Source: Polytrichum commune (lineage: Eukaryota > Streptophyta > Polytrichopsida > Polytrichales > Polytrichaceae). Taken from it: 64,000 nucleotides of DNA. Each line of letters opens with the position of its first letter. The stretch's first letter is position 1. Shown in pieces: positions 1 through 13,735 of the stretch. The notes under the pieces are model-generated. The model searched no databases, was not told the DNA's origin, and worked only from the letters and a program-made list of their open reading frames with translations. The position numbers were made by a program, and so were the translations under genes. Location of the stretch: NCBI GenBank assembly GCA_950295325.1, contig OX485808.1, forward strand, positions 20,356,527 to 20,420,526, written 5' to 3'.

Positions 1-3000
1 AAAGCCACAAAAACCTGCCATGGCACCATGGATGACACTGTGGGCCAAAAGGGTGCAGTAGATGTTATCAGATGCTATACTGGGAATAGCTCGAATCATG
101 TACGTAGGATCTGCATACACATTACACACATCCCCAATTGGTCATTAATACTTTTTAAACATGTAATTAAAAACCACATGCTCCCTTTGAATTAATGTAT
201 AAGCCATAGAAAACAGTAGATAGCATGAAAACAGAACAACTTACTTCAATGTAGCTGTAGATACAGGAGAATTTTTATGTGGATGAATTTATAAGATATT
301 TGATCTTATCCAATGTTGTTTAACAGAAAGAAAAAAATTGAACGCCTGTAAGAGTTGTATAAAACCAGTTATCTTGGTATACTTTCCCTTGGAAATACCA
401 GCGTCTCTTCAGGTGAAGTATTTTTGTTTAATTTTATCACAACCCCATATTGGGTGCCAACAGTATACCCATGCTCGAAGCCGAGTATGTGTTATCTGTA
501 TATACTGTATAAGCTCATGACTTTATGTTTATGGAAAATCATGTAACGTTAACTTAAGTACTTCTATTGACCATAGGATAGGAATTTAATTCCTATTTGT
601 GAATGCTTAAAATTTTGTAAGATTAAATGTTTTGAAAAATGCTTTAAGTTGAACTACAAAATATTTACATCCTAGAACAGTCTACACGGCCAGGGGGATG
701 AGAAAAGCATCCAAGTTATGTACTCACGGATTCTTCGCTACATCCCTGTGGCTCCCTTTAGACCACTATAAAAAATGTAGAAGGAATAAGATATTCATTT
801 CAACACCTTCTGTAGGGGATTTGTGCACAAAAACAATGATTTCCTGGATAGGTGGTGGACAGGAGATTTGCAATTACCTATGTATTTTAATGTGATGGAC
901 TCCTTGTGGATGCTCTGGAAGTAATCCTGCAACACCAGAAAGAGTATTTTTTTTAAATCTTTGCATGTCTTAAACATTTCCAATCAGTACATCTGATCAG
1001 TATATCACAAAATAGAACCTGCAAACCGAATAAATAGACCAAAACATGACACAATTAGATTGAGTTGGCAGGAAAACCAGCACAATACGACCAAGCAAAT
1101 CATAGGACTTTAAACATGGATTCTCTTCTTTTGTAGATACAGTCAGAGTTAAAGACCTCTGACATGTCAAAACAAGTGGGTTCTACTAAGGCCATCCATG
1201 CTCCTTACACACCAGCAACCTGAGATGAGATGATTTCTGGTACCGAACTCCTCTTCAAATAGTCGAGAATAAGTGAGGGATTCCAATATGTGATGCTAAT
1301 ATTGTTGATTTTAGTAATCTGATCAATCAGGAATCAAGTATACCTTCAGTTTCTGACACAGCCAGAGACCAACATCAAGTAGAAGGCGGTTTCCAGAAGC
1401 ATCGCTAAGGTTGTCAAGAGAACCAAGGCTTTCAGAAATAAGCTCTTGTCCAGATCCTTCTGCTACAACAAGCACCATGTGACCATTTTCCCTCAACCGA
1501 CGCCACACAAATTCATGCAAGCCATCTTCACCGTCCATAAAAAACGGCACTTCTGGGATTAAGCAGCAGTCCTGTTATCACATGCACAAGACTAGGTAAG
1601 ATATGTGGGCCTTATGTGGTCACTCTTCTTGATTTGACAACTGCATTTGTGCAGTATAGGGCAAGGCTCATCGTTAAAGGCTCATAGTTAAAGACGCAAA
1701 TTACAATGAGATTGGATTATATGGTCAAAATATAGCACCCTTCTAGGTTCAAGTGCTAACACAATCGGGAGGGCCTTTGTGATCACTTAAAGTGAAAGAG
1801 AATTTACAATTTGACCTCTTATAACTTTTGCATCTCAACTCTGATGCTTATGAAACTTGAATGACAATCTTTGTGATTTCCAATTGATAGTACCGGATGA
1901 GACAATTCTCATCCCAATTCCATGATCACAAAAGTCTGTAGAGTTGGAAGTCCCCACAATATGTTTAATCTCAAAAATGAAGCTCATATGGGTTGAAAGT
2001 GGATTTGTAACCAAGTGAGGAGGTGCTTACAACATCACGACTTGCAAGAGTTGCATACATAGCAATATACCCTGCACCCATCAGCCATGTGTACAAGCTC
2101 AAAATTTGGGAGTAGAAACTTACAAACCTGCAACCCACATAGCTATCAACTATCCTACTGAACATTTATTTCTGAAAAGCAATTAAGAAAAAACATATTG
2201 CCACATGTGCTAAATACTGTCACGTATCTAAGACACTCTCTAGAAAATAGGCATGAAGGGGTAATGTCACAATCCTTTAACAATCAGTCAATGGAATTGG
2301 CTGCCCAATAGATTCTTTCCAGATGCACATTAAAATTAGAAACACTTTGCAGGACTCTTTTATTTTTTCCCACCAATAGAAACAATTGAAGCACCCATAG
2401 AAAATTTACATTATCACCCGAGAAAAATCCTTGCAAAACTATCGATAGGAGTATACCACTATAGCGACCCATAAGCTTCACCACACCAACACCGTTATGA
2501 ACACTTTCCGCTTCCACATGAGCCGCATTAATTGCTCGTTGAGCTTCCTCCACTGCAGTGTCGAACCCAAAGGATTTGTCAATGACCTGCCATCCCCAAT
2601 ATACCAACCACAAGTTTATCAGTTTTTATCAGTATATTAATGAAACAAAGAACCTTTAGAAATCATCACAACAGCAATGTACCATCACTTAGAACTGAGA
2701 CACATTACATCTATGTCATTGTCGATAGTCTTTGGGATGCCAGCTATCACGACTTTCAAACCCCGTCTCACAATTTCCTGCAAGAATGACCACACAGGGT
2801 AGTATTAGGAATAGATGCTATTTAAATACTACTGATTCTAAAGAATATCAAGCAAGTGTATTAACTCTTGGGAAACCCACAAAAATGAATGTAGACTTCT
2901 CATTTCTTCAAATACGTCAAAACTCATACTAGGGTATGGCCCCTATCATTGGCAGCACATGCTCAATTATTTTAATACAATTGCTTCTCAAGTTTTTTAT

Positions 3001-5903
3001 TGAGACTAAATGTGGATAGGCTAGGAAGGCAAGAACCTACATCATGAATAGCTTTTGCGCCCTTGTGAGTGCCATCACCACCTATGATGTACACCTGAAC
3101 ATCAAACAAGGGAAATAAATTGGTCTTATAGTCCAACTTGATACATGTTTTTTCATGCTACATGACAAACTGCCTAATTGCAACCAATGACAACCATGCA
3201 CATGAAAGATATAATTCCTAAAAAAGACCAATGGAGCAAGGGTTTTAGGCATGGCACTAATGCGACAAACATGAGAATATGAAAAGAATGGACTCTTATC
3301 ACAGACTTGCTCTCAAAAATATCACAACTGCAATTGCACCTGTCTGATTGTCGAGATCTTTAGCTAAAAAGAGGAGTAATATTAAGCGCACAGGGGCCAG
3401 CCAATTCTGACAAACAAAAACACAATTCTGGGCTTTTCTATTGCCACTTCAGATTACATTCCTACACAGCCAAATCATCTACATTGCTGTATACAATTGA
3501 GATGGTTTACCTGGTTGATCCCACGATTTTCAATAGAATCCACAATCTTCATTGTGTCATGACCACCTCGTGAGGTGCCTAAAATAGTGCCACCTCTCTT
3601 ATGAATGTCATTTACCACTTTTGGATCAAGAGTCAGCGTGTTCCTAGCATAGAAGCCTTTGAAACCACCCTGCATTACCAAAAAAAACTTCAGCACCATT
3701 GAACCATCACATACAACTGGCTAGTGACCATACATACCTCCATTTACAAATTGCAGATCAGGAATTTTTTGCAAAATGCACCAAAGGTCCAGGAAAATAG
3801 AGTTAAGGAGAAGTGACCCACATCAATGCCCAGAATCTCCCGCACACCATATTGGTACCAAAGTCCGCAGACTATCTCCCGAATTACAGTGTTCAAGCCA
3901 GGACATAGGCCCCCACAAGTAACAATGCATGCCTTCACCTCCTCGGGCCTGAAATAAATCTGCATAACTATCAGATACTAAGTGAGACCTCACAACAGAG
4001 GCAGAACACCCAACAATGACCCAATCTTATATTTTACATACTGTTTAGAAGAGACTGCAATAACCATTAGCATTACAGAGGAAATCATATTTCTGCTTAT
4101 TATCTGGTACCTTAGAACAGATGATGGCCATAATGGAACTGAGAGGTGAGTTCTGATTGAACCTACATTACATTTGCTCATGCCTGATGGATTATCTTGT
4201 TTTATTACCAATCTTAAGGAGCTGCACAGCTGCCATGAGAAAGTATCCCTGGATGTTTCACTGGAGAAACAGAAGGGAGAAGGAGCTAACCTTGTCTCGA
4301 GGTCCTGCACGCCGGAAATGCACACCAGCTCCAGCATTTTTCATCGTTACCACAATCTGTGATGAGCCCCAAAATTAGATAAAATCATGATGGTCTTTGA
4401 TTTGAAAAGTTCTAGCTCTAAACATATGCACACCAGTATCCCATTGGAAGAGAACGCTGACATGCAGTGTTACTGTGTACTGTGTTACTGTGAAGCTTGG
4501 TGTGATATATTTCCAATGCCAATCTCAATGAGGTGAGACAGCATAGAAAGGATGCAAGTGTTACACTAGAGATATTTTTCCTGAGATGAGAATAAACACG
4601 CTGAGAGCAGGTGGCGTTACAGAGAGCAACTTACTTCTTTTGCAACAATATCATCATCGTCCACAAAGTATTGCCTGCAACATAGTGAAAATTCACCTCA
4701 ACACACCGTACTTGTATTCCAATGCTCACTCATTCTTAAGAAACTGTCATATGGTTGTAGAAAATTCATATTCACATCCAAGTTGTAAAGGAGCCTTTGA
4801 TGATAGAGCACATTCCAAAGAGCATATTTTGTAAATACTCACAGACCCTGATTATCGCCACCCGCAGATAGGCAGTCTAATTCTCTGACTTTGTCAGTGA
4901 CACTACAACGGAAGAGACAGAGTACCACAGATTTTCCAACAACAAAATGTATCCTCTAGGATATAAAGCTCTTACTTGACAGCTGAGTACGCAGTGTTGA
5001 ATTTCAAAGGGTTCGGATATGTCTGCACCAGACAGGACGAGCATCACCAGAAATACTTCATCAGAGAGGTTGCAGAGGTTCAAATCTCAAGCTATTTGAT
5101 AAACCTTTGGAACAATGGACAGATACAGAAACTGAACTTTGCATACGTCGAACCATTATCTCTGGCAGGGACATTGCCTGTCGCCTGGAGTGATCCGATC
5201 CTATAGATAACGACACAGAGTACTCCAATTTCAAGCTTGGAACCCTAAAACCCTATCAAGTTGAGAATGCGACGACGTATGAAATAAATACAGATGCGTG
5301 ACATAGAAGTATCCAGATTTAACGTTGGAGGAAGCAAGCGTGGAGCCTTCTTGAATGCTTCCGCCACCAGACAGCTAAATAAGCTTCAGAAAATAAGGTA
5401 ATCCTCACACTCTGGAGCTACCAGTGGGAGTGGATAGGTGTAGATAGAGCTCATTAAGTTGCGTGAGGACATTGTACCACATTCCCTGCTGTGCAATTAG
5501 AAGTAGTCCGAGGCAATCAGAGCTCACGAGGTGCGAGAATTCCATGGCTATGGAGGCCGATTACTAAAAGAAAACTGACCGGCAGATCAGGGAGCCAGTT
5601 AGTGATGTGAGGCACGTCTTCAAAGGTAGGCTCTTCATCCACGGCATTCGTCGCTCGCACGGAAACGGATGCCTCTCCCTTCCTCTGCTTCGTCGTCCCC
5701 TGCCAATCTGCTAGCTTGAAACAAAGTCTCTTCTCACCACCCCTGTTGCAACTCCGCACCCGCAGACCTGCAAAGCTTCTTGACAGACTTCCTCTGGCCG
5801 CCCAAGCCGCAGCCGCAGCTGCTTCCCCGCTCCCTGCCTTGCTCTGAGCTCCCCCCGCCACGTAGGGGGTCACCCAAGCGGCCATCCCTACCGCGGCTGC
5901 CAT
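1..5903 (-). CDS. PFK: Plastid-type ATP-dependent 6-phosphofructokinase (partial, 13 exons seen)
   Basis: Phosphorylates fructose 6-phosphate to the 1,6-bisphosphate with ATP in glycolysis. Exons on the minus strand: 5580-5903, 4976-5022, 4635-4674, 4291-4356, 3822-3959, 3511-3669, 3041-3094, 2709-2777, 2457-2586, 2031-2071, 1344-1571, 878-926 and <1-110. All are bounded by GT/AG and join in phase to 485 codons. Visible motifs are GGLCPGLN (nucleotide binding), [14 protein letters not shown], the catalytic [17 protein letters not shown], and [12 protein letters not shown] near the substrate site. GGDGT and TIDND are those of the plant ATP-using group. The first ~75 residues are rich in Ala, Ser, Arg and Gly and nearly lack acidic residues, ending near VSVRA; this looks like a chloroplast transit peptide, so I infer the plastid PFK4/PFK5 type. 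Start chosen at ATG 5903 because it opens that peptide. The last ~40-50 residues of the family lie beyond the window edge. No break was seen. Confidence 0.95.
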
Positions 5904-8900
5904 AGCTTACAATACCCCAAACCCTCCCCAAACCTCGCAAACCTGTCAACTTAACTCTCGAAACTCTTCGCAATGTTACACACGCCACTGATTGCGAGAG
6001 GTGTCAAAATAAGTGCGCAGAATGTTGCGGATTCGATACATAAACTCGACTCAAGGCAACCAAACCCTCTCGAAACTCTTCCAAAGCTTCCCAAACTTGA
6101 ACTTATGCTACCGATCACGGGAGGAAGCGTCGAGAAAGGGACCAGAATGTCGCAGTTTTGAGCAGCAACTCGATGATGCACAGATTAGAGAATTTGCGAA
6201 GCTTACGACGCCGTAACGATGGTCAGACTACCGGTCGCCGCGTAGGACGTGGATTGCCACGCTGGGGGGAATGGTTCCCCTCTATCTTCTGCTCAGTGGA
6301 GGCAGCCCGGGTGGGGGGCGAGCACGGGCACCCGTGCACCCGTGCGAGGTGGGCAGGGGGCTCCATTGGTGTGTCTGTGTGTGTGTCTTTGTGAGTCTGC
6401 AGGTCGGGTGGGTCGCCCGTGGAGGGAGGGTCCCCGGGCGCGGGCGCGCAGCCACATTGGAATGTCCAAAAGGTTCTCATTATTATCATATGGTCCCATA
6501 TAAATATCTATATTTAGGCGGCTTGTGGATAGTCCCCAAATCCCTGAGGGCCACTTCACACACGAGCCAAGGGTCCTGACCATGTAATTGTGAGGGCCCT
6601 TGATGCCCATCCCATGGGCCATGGCCATACCACTAACATGGTCTGTTGGAATTTGCGTCGGGTTTATTTATTGGAGGTGGGCCTAAAGAAATTTTTGGCA
6701 CATTATGAAACATTATTTATAATTTTTCATATGAAAAATTATATAGACTTTTCATCCATTATGATTTTTTTGAGTTCTGAAGCCTTTACCTTCTAGTATG
6801 CAGTGAACTTGAACGGTCTCGGCCTTTGTGACCAATAAGAGACCTTAGAATGCAATGGTCATGAGCCTCCACCCTCAACTATGAAGTGGTCATGTGTCAT
6901 CTATTATAGAATACTAGACAATGGGTGGTGACGCAATCACCGTTCCAAAGTTATTAATGGCCAGTCATTAACGGTGGCATGTTGAGCGGATGGTGTGGAA
7001 ATGAACATAAATGTCAATTCATATATACAAGAGTTGCAAAAGGTAAGGAAAATATGGACCCAAACTACATGGTGCTTCAAAAATACACGAAGAACAAAAT
7101 TACAAACCATTGGGTGTCTCTTGAAGGTCAGATGATTTAGGATGAGCAACCTCCAATGTTTAAATGTCATTGACAACAAACAACATCGTCAAAAAAACAC
7201 ATAAAAATAGCATCCATACCGTATTAAATTAAAATCTAAATATCTTGACATGTGCATGTGAAATAAGAACACATACCGGTAGGAGAAGATAAACATGAGA
7301 TTTAGTAAGATAGTATGTGGAACTAGAATGGACATATTTCCCAATTAGCCCACTTCTCCTAGGATATTAGACACATAGTTACGTAGCATGAATTGAATAA
7401 GCTAGCTCAAATCAAGATTGTAGTAAATATTGTCAACACCAAATATTTCATAAGTCCCCCCCAATGGCATTAACTAAGATTTGGCAAATAGATAAGTAAA
7501 ACCGTAGAAGAAGAAGAAGAAACCCGTTAGCCATCCTCATAGCGTATCCAATTGGATACATCAGAGGGGGATGGGATACCACGTATTTTTCGATAGGTGG
7601 ATCCATGAGAGGAGAAGAAAAACATAACTACTGGGAGCCAATACATAACATTTTCAGCTAAGGAAGGTGTATGGGTGGGGCCGGGGATATGTCTACAAGC
7701 ATTCAAAACCAATACCATTGTGATGCTTCTACCAACAAATTCAACCTGAATTTCACCCATATTGTTGGTCAAATGAGATTGGCATATCTCAAAGGGCCCG
7801 CCATCCAACCGCCAAAAACTAGTTTTATGTTTAAGTTCACCATTGTTTAGGAAAAATCGGGCAGTAAATGTGGGCATGATTTAAGGCAAGTAATGTCAGT
7901 CGTTGGCTCGTTTGCAAGGTGTTAGTCGGGTTGGTAGGCCAATGCTATCTACTACGGCCATTAATAGTCGATTCCCACACTGCATAGTAAGACAACAACT
8001 TCATAGCTATGGCTACTAGTAAGTAGTTAGTTGGCAACTTGGCATCATCGCCTTATTTAGTCATTGTAGTAGCAACCACTGAGAGCAAGGCATATAGTTC
8101 CACTTTGAAGATATTGGGGGTAGCCCGGGAGCTTTGGAGTGATGGACATATGGGTGGAATCATTATGTATTCCAAATCCAACTATGTTCCCATTGCCTTC
8201 ATCCACGAGTGGGGTGAAAGAGCCATGTGTGTAGTATGATTGTCGAGGTGGGTATATTAGGGGGTGAAGGTTGGTGATGGAAGGGGGAAGGGGGGGGGTG
8301 TGCAAAGAGGAGGAGGTTTAATTGTCCAATGGTAATGTTGGGGTGATGGGCTTTATTTGCAAGTGACGAGGGAGATGGTTTGATATAACACGTTTTGGGT
8401 AGGTGGTTTGGGAGTTTACATGTAATTGGTGGGCTCATATTGGTGTAGGAGTGTGTTGTATGGCAATTACTGTAAGGAGTTGAGGTTCTTTGGTAGTATG
8501 AAGGGAGTGCAAGGGAGGTGGAGGGTTGGAGTGTCAAGGGGGGACTGCCACTATATGGGAAATATTGAGATGTTTAAGGAAGGTTGGTGGATTTTGAGCG
8601 TAATCATTGAGGAGGATAATAATTATGGTGGTATTGTGTGAGTTTTGATGTGCTATAAATTTGGCTTATCTAAAAGCTTTAGTTAGGAGAAAAGGATTTG
8701 AGATGTGGTTGAGTCTGGTTTTGAGCCATTGAGATTAGAATGTTGAACCATGTGAGGCGAATAATACATGTTGCAAATGAGGGGAGAAACATGTTGTAAA
8801 CTAGGTGGCACACGTGAAAGGAGAGGAGAAGTAAGAATGGGCGAGGATATCCTCACGAAGAGAGTTATGATTGTTGATAGGAGGTATGTTAGCTGGTAGC

Positions 8901-9917
8901 TTACGGAGGGTTGTGATATAAGGTAGATGAGGTTGATGTGGACATCTCTAACTTTGTGGAACCATCCAACCGATAGATTCGAGCATTAGAAGCTTGAGCA
9001 TATTAGCAATTGCGAATTAGGACCAAAGAATTTGAAATCGTTGGATTCGGAGTTGAGGAAGGTGTTGATCTAGGTTTTGGATAAAAGATTCTCTCTACTT
9101 CCCAATGTGGTGTTATAAGGTTGAACTTTTTATAGTTCAATATTGTGTAAGTGAAGGACATTGTTAGCAAATTCTACATGGGTCATTTGCCAATGACAAC
9201 CAAGTGTAATGCCAAAATTAGTTGTGTCATGTCTCTAAAGTGGTCACATGTAAGATCGAATGATGCCAAATTGTTTTTCATTATAGAATACCCACGATAC
9301 AAGTTGGTTGGCACCTCATAGCCACATGCCACCTCCTAATTTGCTCACCTCATGCACAAAAATCAAGCGTGTCATAACTTGGTGGATAGCACTCCTCATT
9401 ATGAAGGATGGTGGGTGTAGTTTGACTTTTGAGGAAGGTGACTAACCCATATTGCATCCATCGAGTTTTTTTTCACTTTTTACTGGGGGGTGAAATACCT
9501 ATTATAATGGTTTTTTACATTGCAGTTTCGGCTATGTGAACATGTAAGGAAATTGTAAACATTGCGATGAAATGTGTGGTAGAATGAAATTGCCGCTATC
9601 TAAAATGGACAGTAGAGAAATGCAAAAGCGATACTTGTTGTGATGCCTTTTGGAAGTTTAGCTAAGTGAAAAATAAAAAATATTGCAAGGCCACTATTGG
9701 AACAAGGAAATGCAGCAGTAAATATGTGAAATTACATCCCACAAATTACGTCACAAAAAATTTAGGAGGAAACCACTTCTTTATTTACAATGGCATGCAC
9801 CGCCAATAAGCCGTATGAGATGTAGGCTCTTAAAAGTAGAAGTTATATAAGATCCTTGTATTCTAAATAGTTATGAAGAAGTGGGAAAAACCCCCTAAAT
9901 GTCTCATTCTATGCAAA
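5904..9917. other. Intergenic: PFK upstream flank and non-coding DNA
   Basis: The first ~550 bp upstream of the PFK start (to ~6450) is clearly GC-richer than the rest, especially 6220-6450, and probably holds the PFK promoter and leader; I see no specific motif. From about 6600 the DNA is AT-rich with scattered G-runs (for example near 8290). Open frames here are short and match no family I know. The longest, 7527-7877 on the minus strand, has no recognisable domain and no neighbouring exon. One transposon terminus lies at 6548. Confidence 0.5.
6548..6584 (-). repeat. Solo terminus of the Harbinger-like MITE family
   Basis: The motif GGGCCACTTCACACACGAG is nearly identical to both ends of the complete element at 43861-44362, and the next ~18 bases also resemble its right end read on the minus strand. 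I found no partner terminus within 1 kb, so this is probably a truncated copy. Confidence 0.55.
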
Positions 9918-12900
9918 TCAAACACCAAGTGCATATCGGCCGCGCTTCGGCTTGCAAGCTCTCCAATATGAAACGACATCCTTGTACGGGAATGATGTCA
10001 ATGTGTAATGTTTTTGTGCAAATATTGTTGTAGCAAGAGGTAAATGTTCAGTTAAGCGGTTGCGGAGTTTGTTCTTCAAGAAAGAAACATTGGAAAATGT
10101 TCTTTTGTCTTCTACACTCCCAAGAACCTACAAAATGGATGCAAAGAGACAAAGTCAGTAAGAAGCCAACTTGCATTCAAGAACATGAATACAAAAAGCA
10201 TGAGAAAGTTTTAATGAAGTAACATATTTTCAAAATATAACCCCTTATCTGGATCATCGCAATTTCTGCGAGTTTAAAGAACTCGGGAAATGTACCCTTC
10301 AAAGGGTTAGATTGTGCCAAGGCACGCCATAGTTTGGTTAAGGGATGAATGTGGGTGTCCATGGCCCTCATTGCACGAGGAGAATTATTCGCCATAGCCA
10401 CAACAAACCAATGCAACTGCCGATCAAGTGCCACAACACTCAACACTGCTGGACATGTATCACAAACATGTGTAGCGCTAGAGAAATCCTTGGTGTGAGC
10501 ATATGTTTGCTTCAAAGTATTCATATACCCTGTGAGTTTGTCCTCATGCCATGACTCAAGCCAAAATTGAGGATATACAATGGACAGTGCATCCATTACC
10601 TCACTAGGGGGAAACCTACTTCCCAATTCCATCACCATCATGGTTGCAACATCTGCAATTAAAAACCAACACATTAGATCCATGCTTATGGATGCAAAAC
10701 CTTGATATAATCAAAAGATGCAAAAACATAAACAAACAAACAAAACTAAAAACAAACACATACCTGCAACCTGGACCTTCACCTCCGATATCGTTCTATC
10801 AAATAATTCTCTTGTCACAAAACTCTTCAAGTGTGTGACATGATCAACGCAAGTCGCATTGAGGTGGGAACCGGCTGAAGTTGACAAATGGGCCTCAAAA
10901 ACCAAGTGCTCAACACAATCATTCACATCTAGATGCCACCTTAGGCAGATGTTTTCATACGAAAGGTCACATATCTTTTTGAAGCATGAAAATGCATATG
11001 AAATGAATGCATTGTTTGTACAATACAAGTCATTCATATCTGAGATACAAAGGCTCAATGCCCTTGTGAAATCACACACATATACACTAGGGGATTATCC
11101 AAAGACAACCAAGGCTTTCACAACCTCTAGAAGAGGTAGCATTGCAGCCAAGGTCAATAAAGACTTGATATCAGTCATGAGTTCATAATTTACCCTGGCT
11201 GCCGGAATTGTTGGTTTTACAAGATGATCAGAGTACATCTTCACCAAAAGGGTGCGGTACTCCGACAAAACACGTTTCAATGGACTCAACATTGAAATCC
11301 ACCTCGTTTTTATATTTTGAAGAAATTTTTTGCCCTTAGACTCAAATAATTTAGCAAGTTTTTGGAGCTTCAAATGACGTTTTGGAGACTTACTAAAATA
11401 CTTGTACAAAGCAGCTAGTAGGGTTTCAATCATAGCCACCATCTCCAGATCTGATAGACATTGCACTGCAAGGTTGCTTCAATGTACCACACAATGCATG
11501 CCTTGCATGTGTGGCGCATGAGAAACCTGCAGTTTGTTAGTGACAACATTCTTCTTCCCTTGCAAAACCGATGCACCATCTGCCCCAAATGCCATGAATC
11601 GGTCTTTAATATGATGTGGGATTAATCCACCTTCATTAGTGAGTGCACCAAAAATCATATTGGTTATATTATCGGCACCACCACCCTCAATCACACACTG
11701 CAAGCACAACAATATTGGCACTCTTTCCCAATCTTGAATTGTATAAACATGCATGCTAATCCAAGATCGGTTGTCCAACGTTGTGACTTCATCGCAAATG
11801 ATAGAGAAGTAAGGGGCTGTACTTACTACTTCTTTTGTCCTTGTTTATACAACATTAAATAAACTCTCAGCCATTTCCCAACCCGAACCCTCGGTCCAAT
11901 GCTTCAATGGAACCTGCACATACACTCAAGTGTCATTACTAACCAACACGATGTTTCAAAACAAAATCAATAACATGAGCAACTGAAACTGAAAGGAAAT
12001 GAAGGATTCTGACCTTAGGAACGCGTAGGAATTGTAACAGCTCCTTCATGGGTGGATATTCTGTCATAGGTCTTCCAAATTGTAACAAGTGGAAGATGAC
12101 TGCCATTTGCACTTCCTTACGTTTTGGAGGAGCCCCAACTGTAACTAGGGTTCCAATATCATTTATAGGCAGTGCTGCAAATGTTCTCTCAGCACGCTTG
12201 TGGACGGAATTCTGGTCCCAATACCATTCACCCTTCTTCACCTTCAAAGAAGGTAAGTCGCTGAGTGCTCTCTTCCATCCTTGGTGTTTTTTCAGGTTGT
12301 CATATTTTGCATCCAGTATTTTGTCTCTGCCATTTACTTTAGAGCAGATGATACATCGAACTTTGTCAAATGTACCATCCCCTTCAGGGTCATATTGAGA
12401 CCATGGGTATTTTACTGCCCAATTTTCTTGAAATCTGCACCAAAACCACCCTAAACCAGTGAGAAACAAGACATCATCAAAAACATATACTCAGAATGAA
12501 AAAAAAAATCCCCAAAATGCAAAAAAAACAACTGGAAGGGCCTCATTTGAGGCCCTCAATAATGAGGACAACATAGGAAGTGGCCCCTAAACCCTCAACC
12601 GGTAGGGCCTAATTGTTTTTTTTCTTGTTGTGAAACTTTTTTTTCTTGGCCTATACCGGAAGGGCCTAAACGTGGCCTAAACGTGGCATCTACCGGAAGG
12701 GCCCGCTCCACCTCTAGACGGGGTGGGGGGGTTTATACCCGACTCAAACCCGCCACGCACGTGTCTCCCCAAATATTATGGGTTTAGGGGCCACTTCCTA
12801 AGTACACGTCAAAACTTGAGAAAGAAAAAATATCACGCATCAATTGACATGTTAGAAATTGAAATGACACATGCTTAGAAATTGGAAATTGAGACGACAT

Positions 12901-13420
12901 TTTAGAATAATTTTAGCCCTCAGTCTTCAGGCAATGCATTACTCCCCAAAAAATACAGCCATGATTTAGGGTTTAGGAGGTACCTTCTTTTCAGAAATTT
13001 TCGCTTCTTTATTGGAGGTTCATGTGAGGTTGGTAGCAATTGGGTGTCTGATTGCTCATGGAAGCCATCTAAGTTGTTGCTACCACCACTTGAAGGCGCA
13101 TCGACAGTGAATGGGGACCCACTGATGTCCAATGCATTAGCCTCAAATGGAGTAGGTACATGCAATGGGGTGGAAGAAAAAATGGTTGCAGACACGGTTG
13201 AAGAGATCTGGACAACCTCTTGCATTGCGGCAGTTGATAATTCTCCCCCACGGGTGATCATCAACACCCTCTGCTTGAAGGAGGGACGTTTTCCAAAACC
13301 AGATGCAGGAGCCATTGCCATGGTAGAGCAACTGCCACCTACACTCACTACAACTGCCGGAGTATGGGACGATGCCTCGGATGCAGGTGACATGGTGGAG
13401 GGATTAGCAGGTGTCGCCAT
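9918..13420 (-). pseudogene. Broken hAT-family transposase with BED-type zinc finger (ZNF862-like)
   Basis: Five exons can be joined in phase to 874 codons: 12984-13420, 12014-12434, 10764-11913, 10249-10652 and 9918-10127. Exon 1 is Ser/Thr/Ala-rich and ends in a basic run (KKRKFLKRR), a likely nuclear signal. Exon 2 has a BED-like finger (WSQYDP..., CIIC, then a Lys/His segment). Exon 3 carries the catalytic-core signatures CDEVTTLDNRSW, GADGASVLQGK, HCVVH and RWISMLSPLKRV. Exon 5 holds the C-terminal dimerisation motif VLGSVEDKRTFSNVSFLKNK. Lesions: in-frame stops at 11845-11847, 11479-11481 and 11095-11097, and an exon 4 donor reading CAG|ATAAGG instead of GTAAGG. All four fit C-to-T or G-to-A transitions. 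Start placed at ATG 13420; the reading frame further upstream begins only with GTG. It is a mobile-element gene, not a host gene. I could not place its TIRs. Confidence 0.85.
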
Positions 13421-13519
13421 GAGAAACGCCGGAGCAGGGGATCGCAGATCCACAGGCGACCACACAAACCAACTCCCACGTAGTCAGGCGATGTGGAGTG
13501 GCGCGGCGAGGCGAACACC

Positions 13520-13735
13520 AGGCGATCACAGAAAACCAGATCGGGCAAAGGCGACAACGCCAATGCACACACAACAGGCGATCACAAAAAACCAGATCGG
13601 GCAAAGGCGACGACGCCAATGCACACACAAGAGGCGATCACAGAAAACCAGATCGGGCAAAGGCGACGCCAATGCACACACAACAGGCGATCACAGAAAA
13701 CCAGATCGGGCAAAGGCGACGCCAATGCACACACA
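13520..13735 (+). repeat. Tandem repeat, four copies of 53-56 bp, upstream of the hAT gene
   Basis: Units start at 13520, 13576, 13632 and 13685. Each contains GCGATCACAGAAAACCAGAT (one base differs in unit 2), then CGGGCAAAGGCGAC and a CA-rich end (CCAATGCACACACAA). Units differ mainly by a 3-bp indel, so spacing is 56, 56 and 53. The array starts 100 bp upstream of the hAT ATG, in its leader or subterminal region. It creates several overlapping open frames on both strands that are not genes. Confidence 0.9.

Noticed and set aside
7527-7877. Minus-strand open frame of 116 codons
   Set aside because: No recognisable domain, no flanking exons, and in repeat-like non-coding DNA. It could be a transposon scrap but I cannot support a call.
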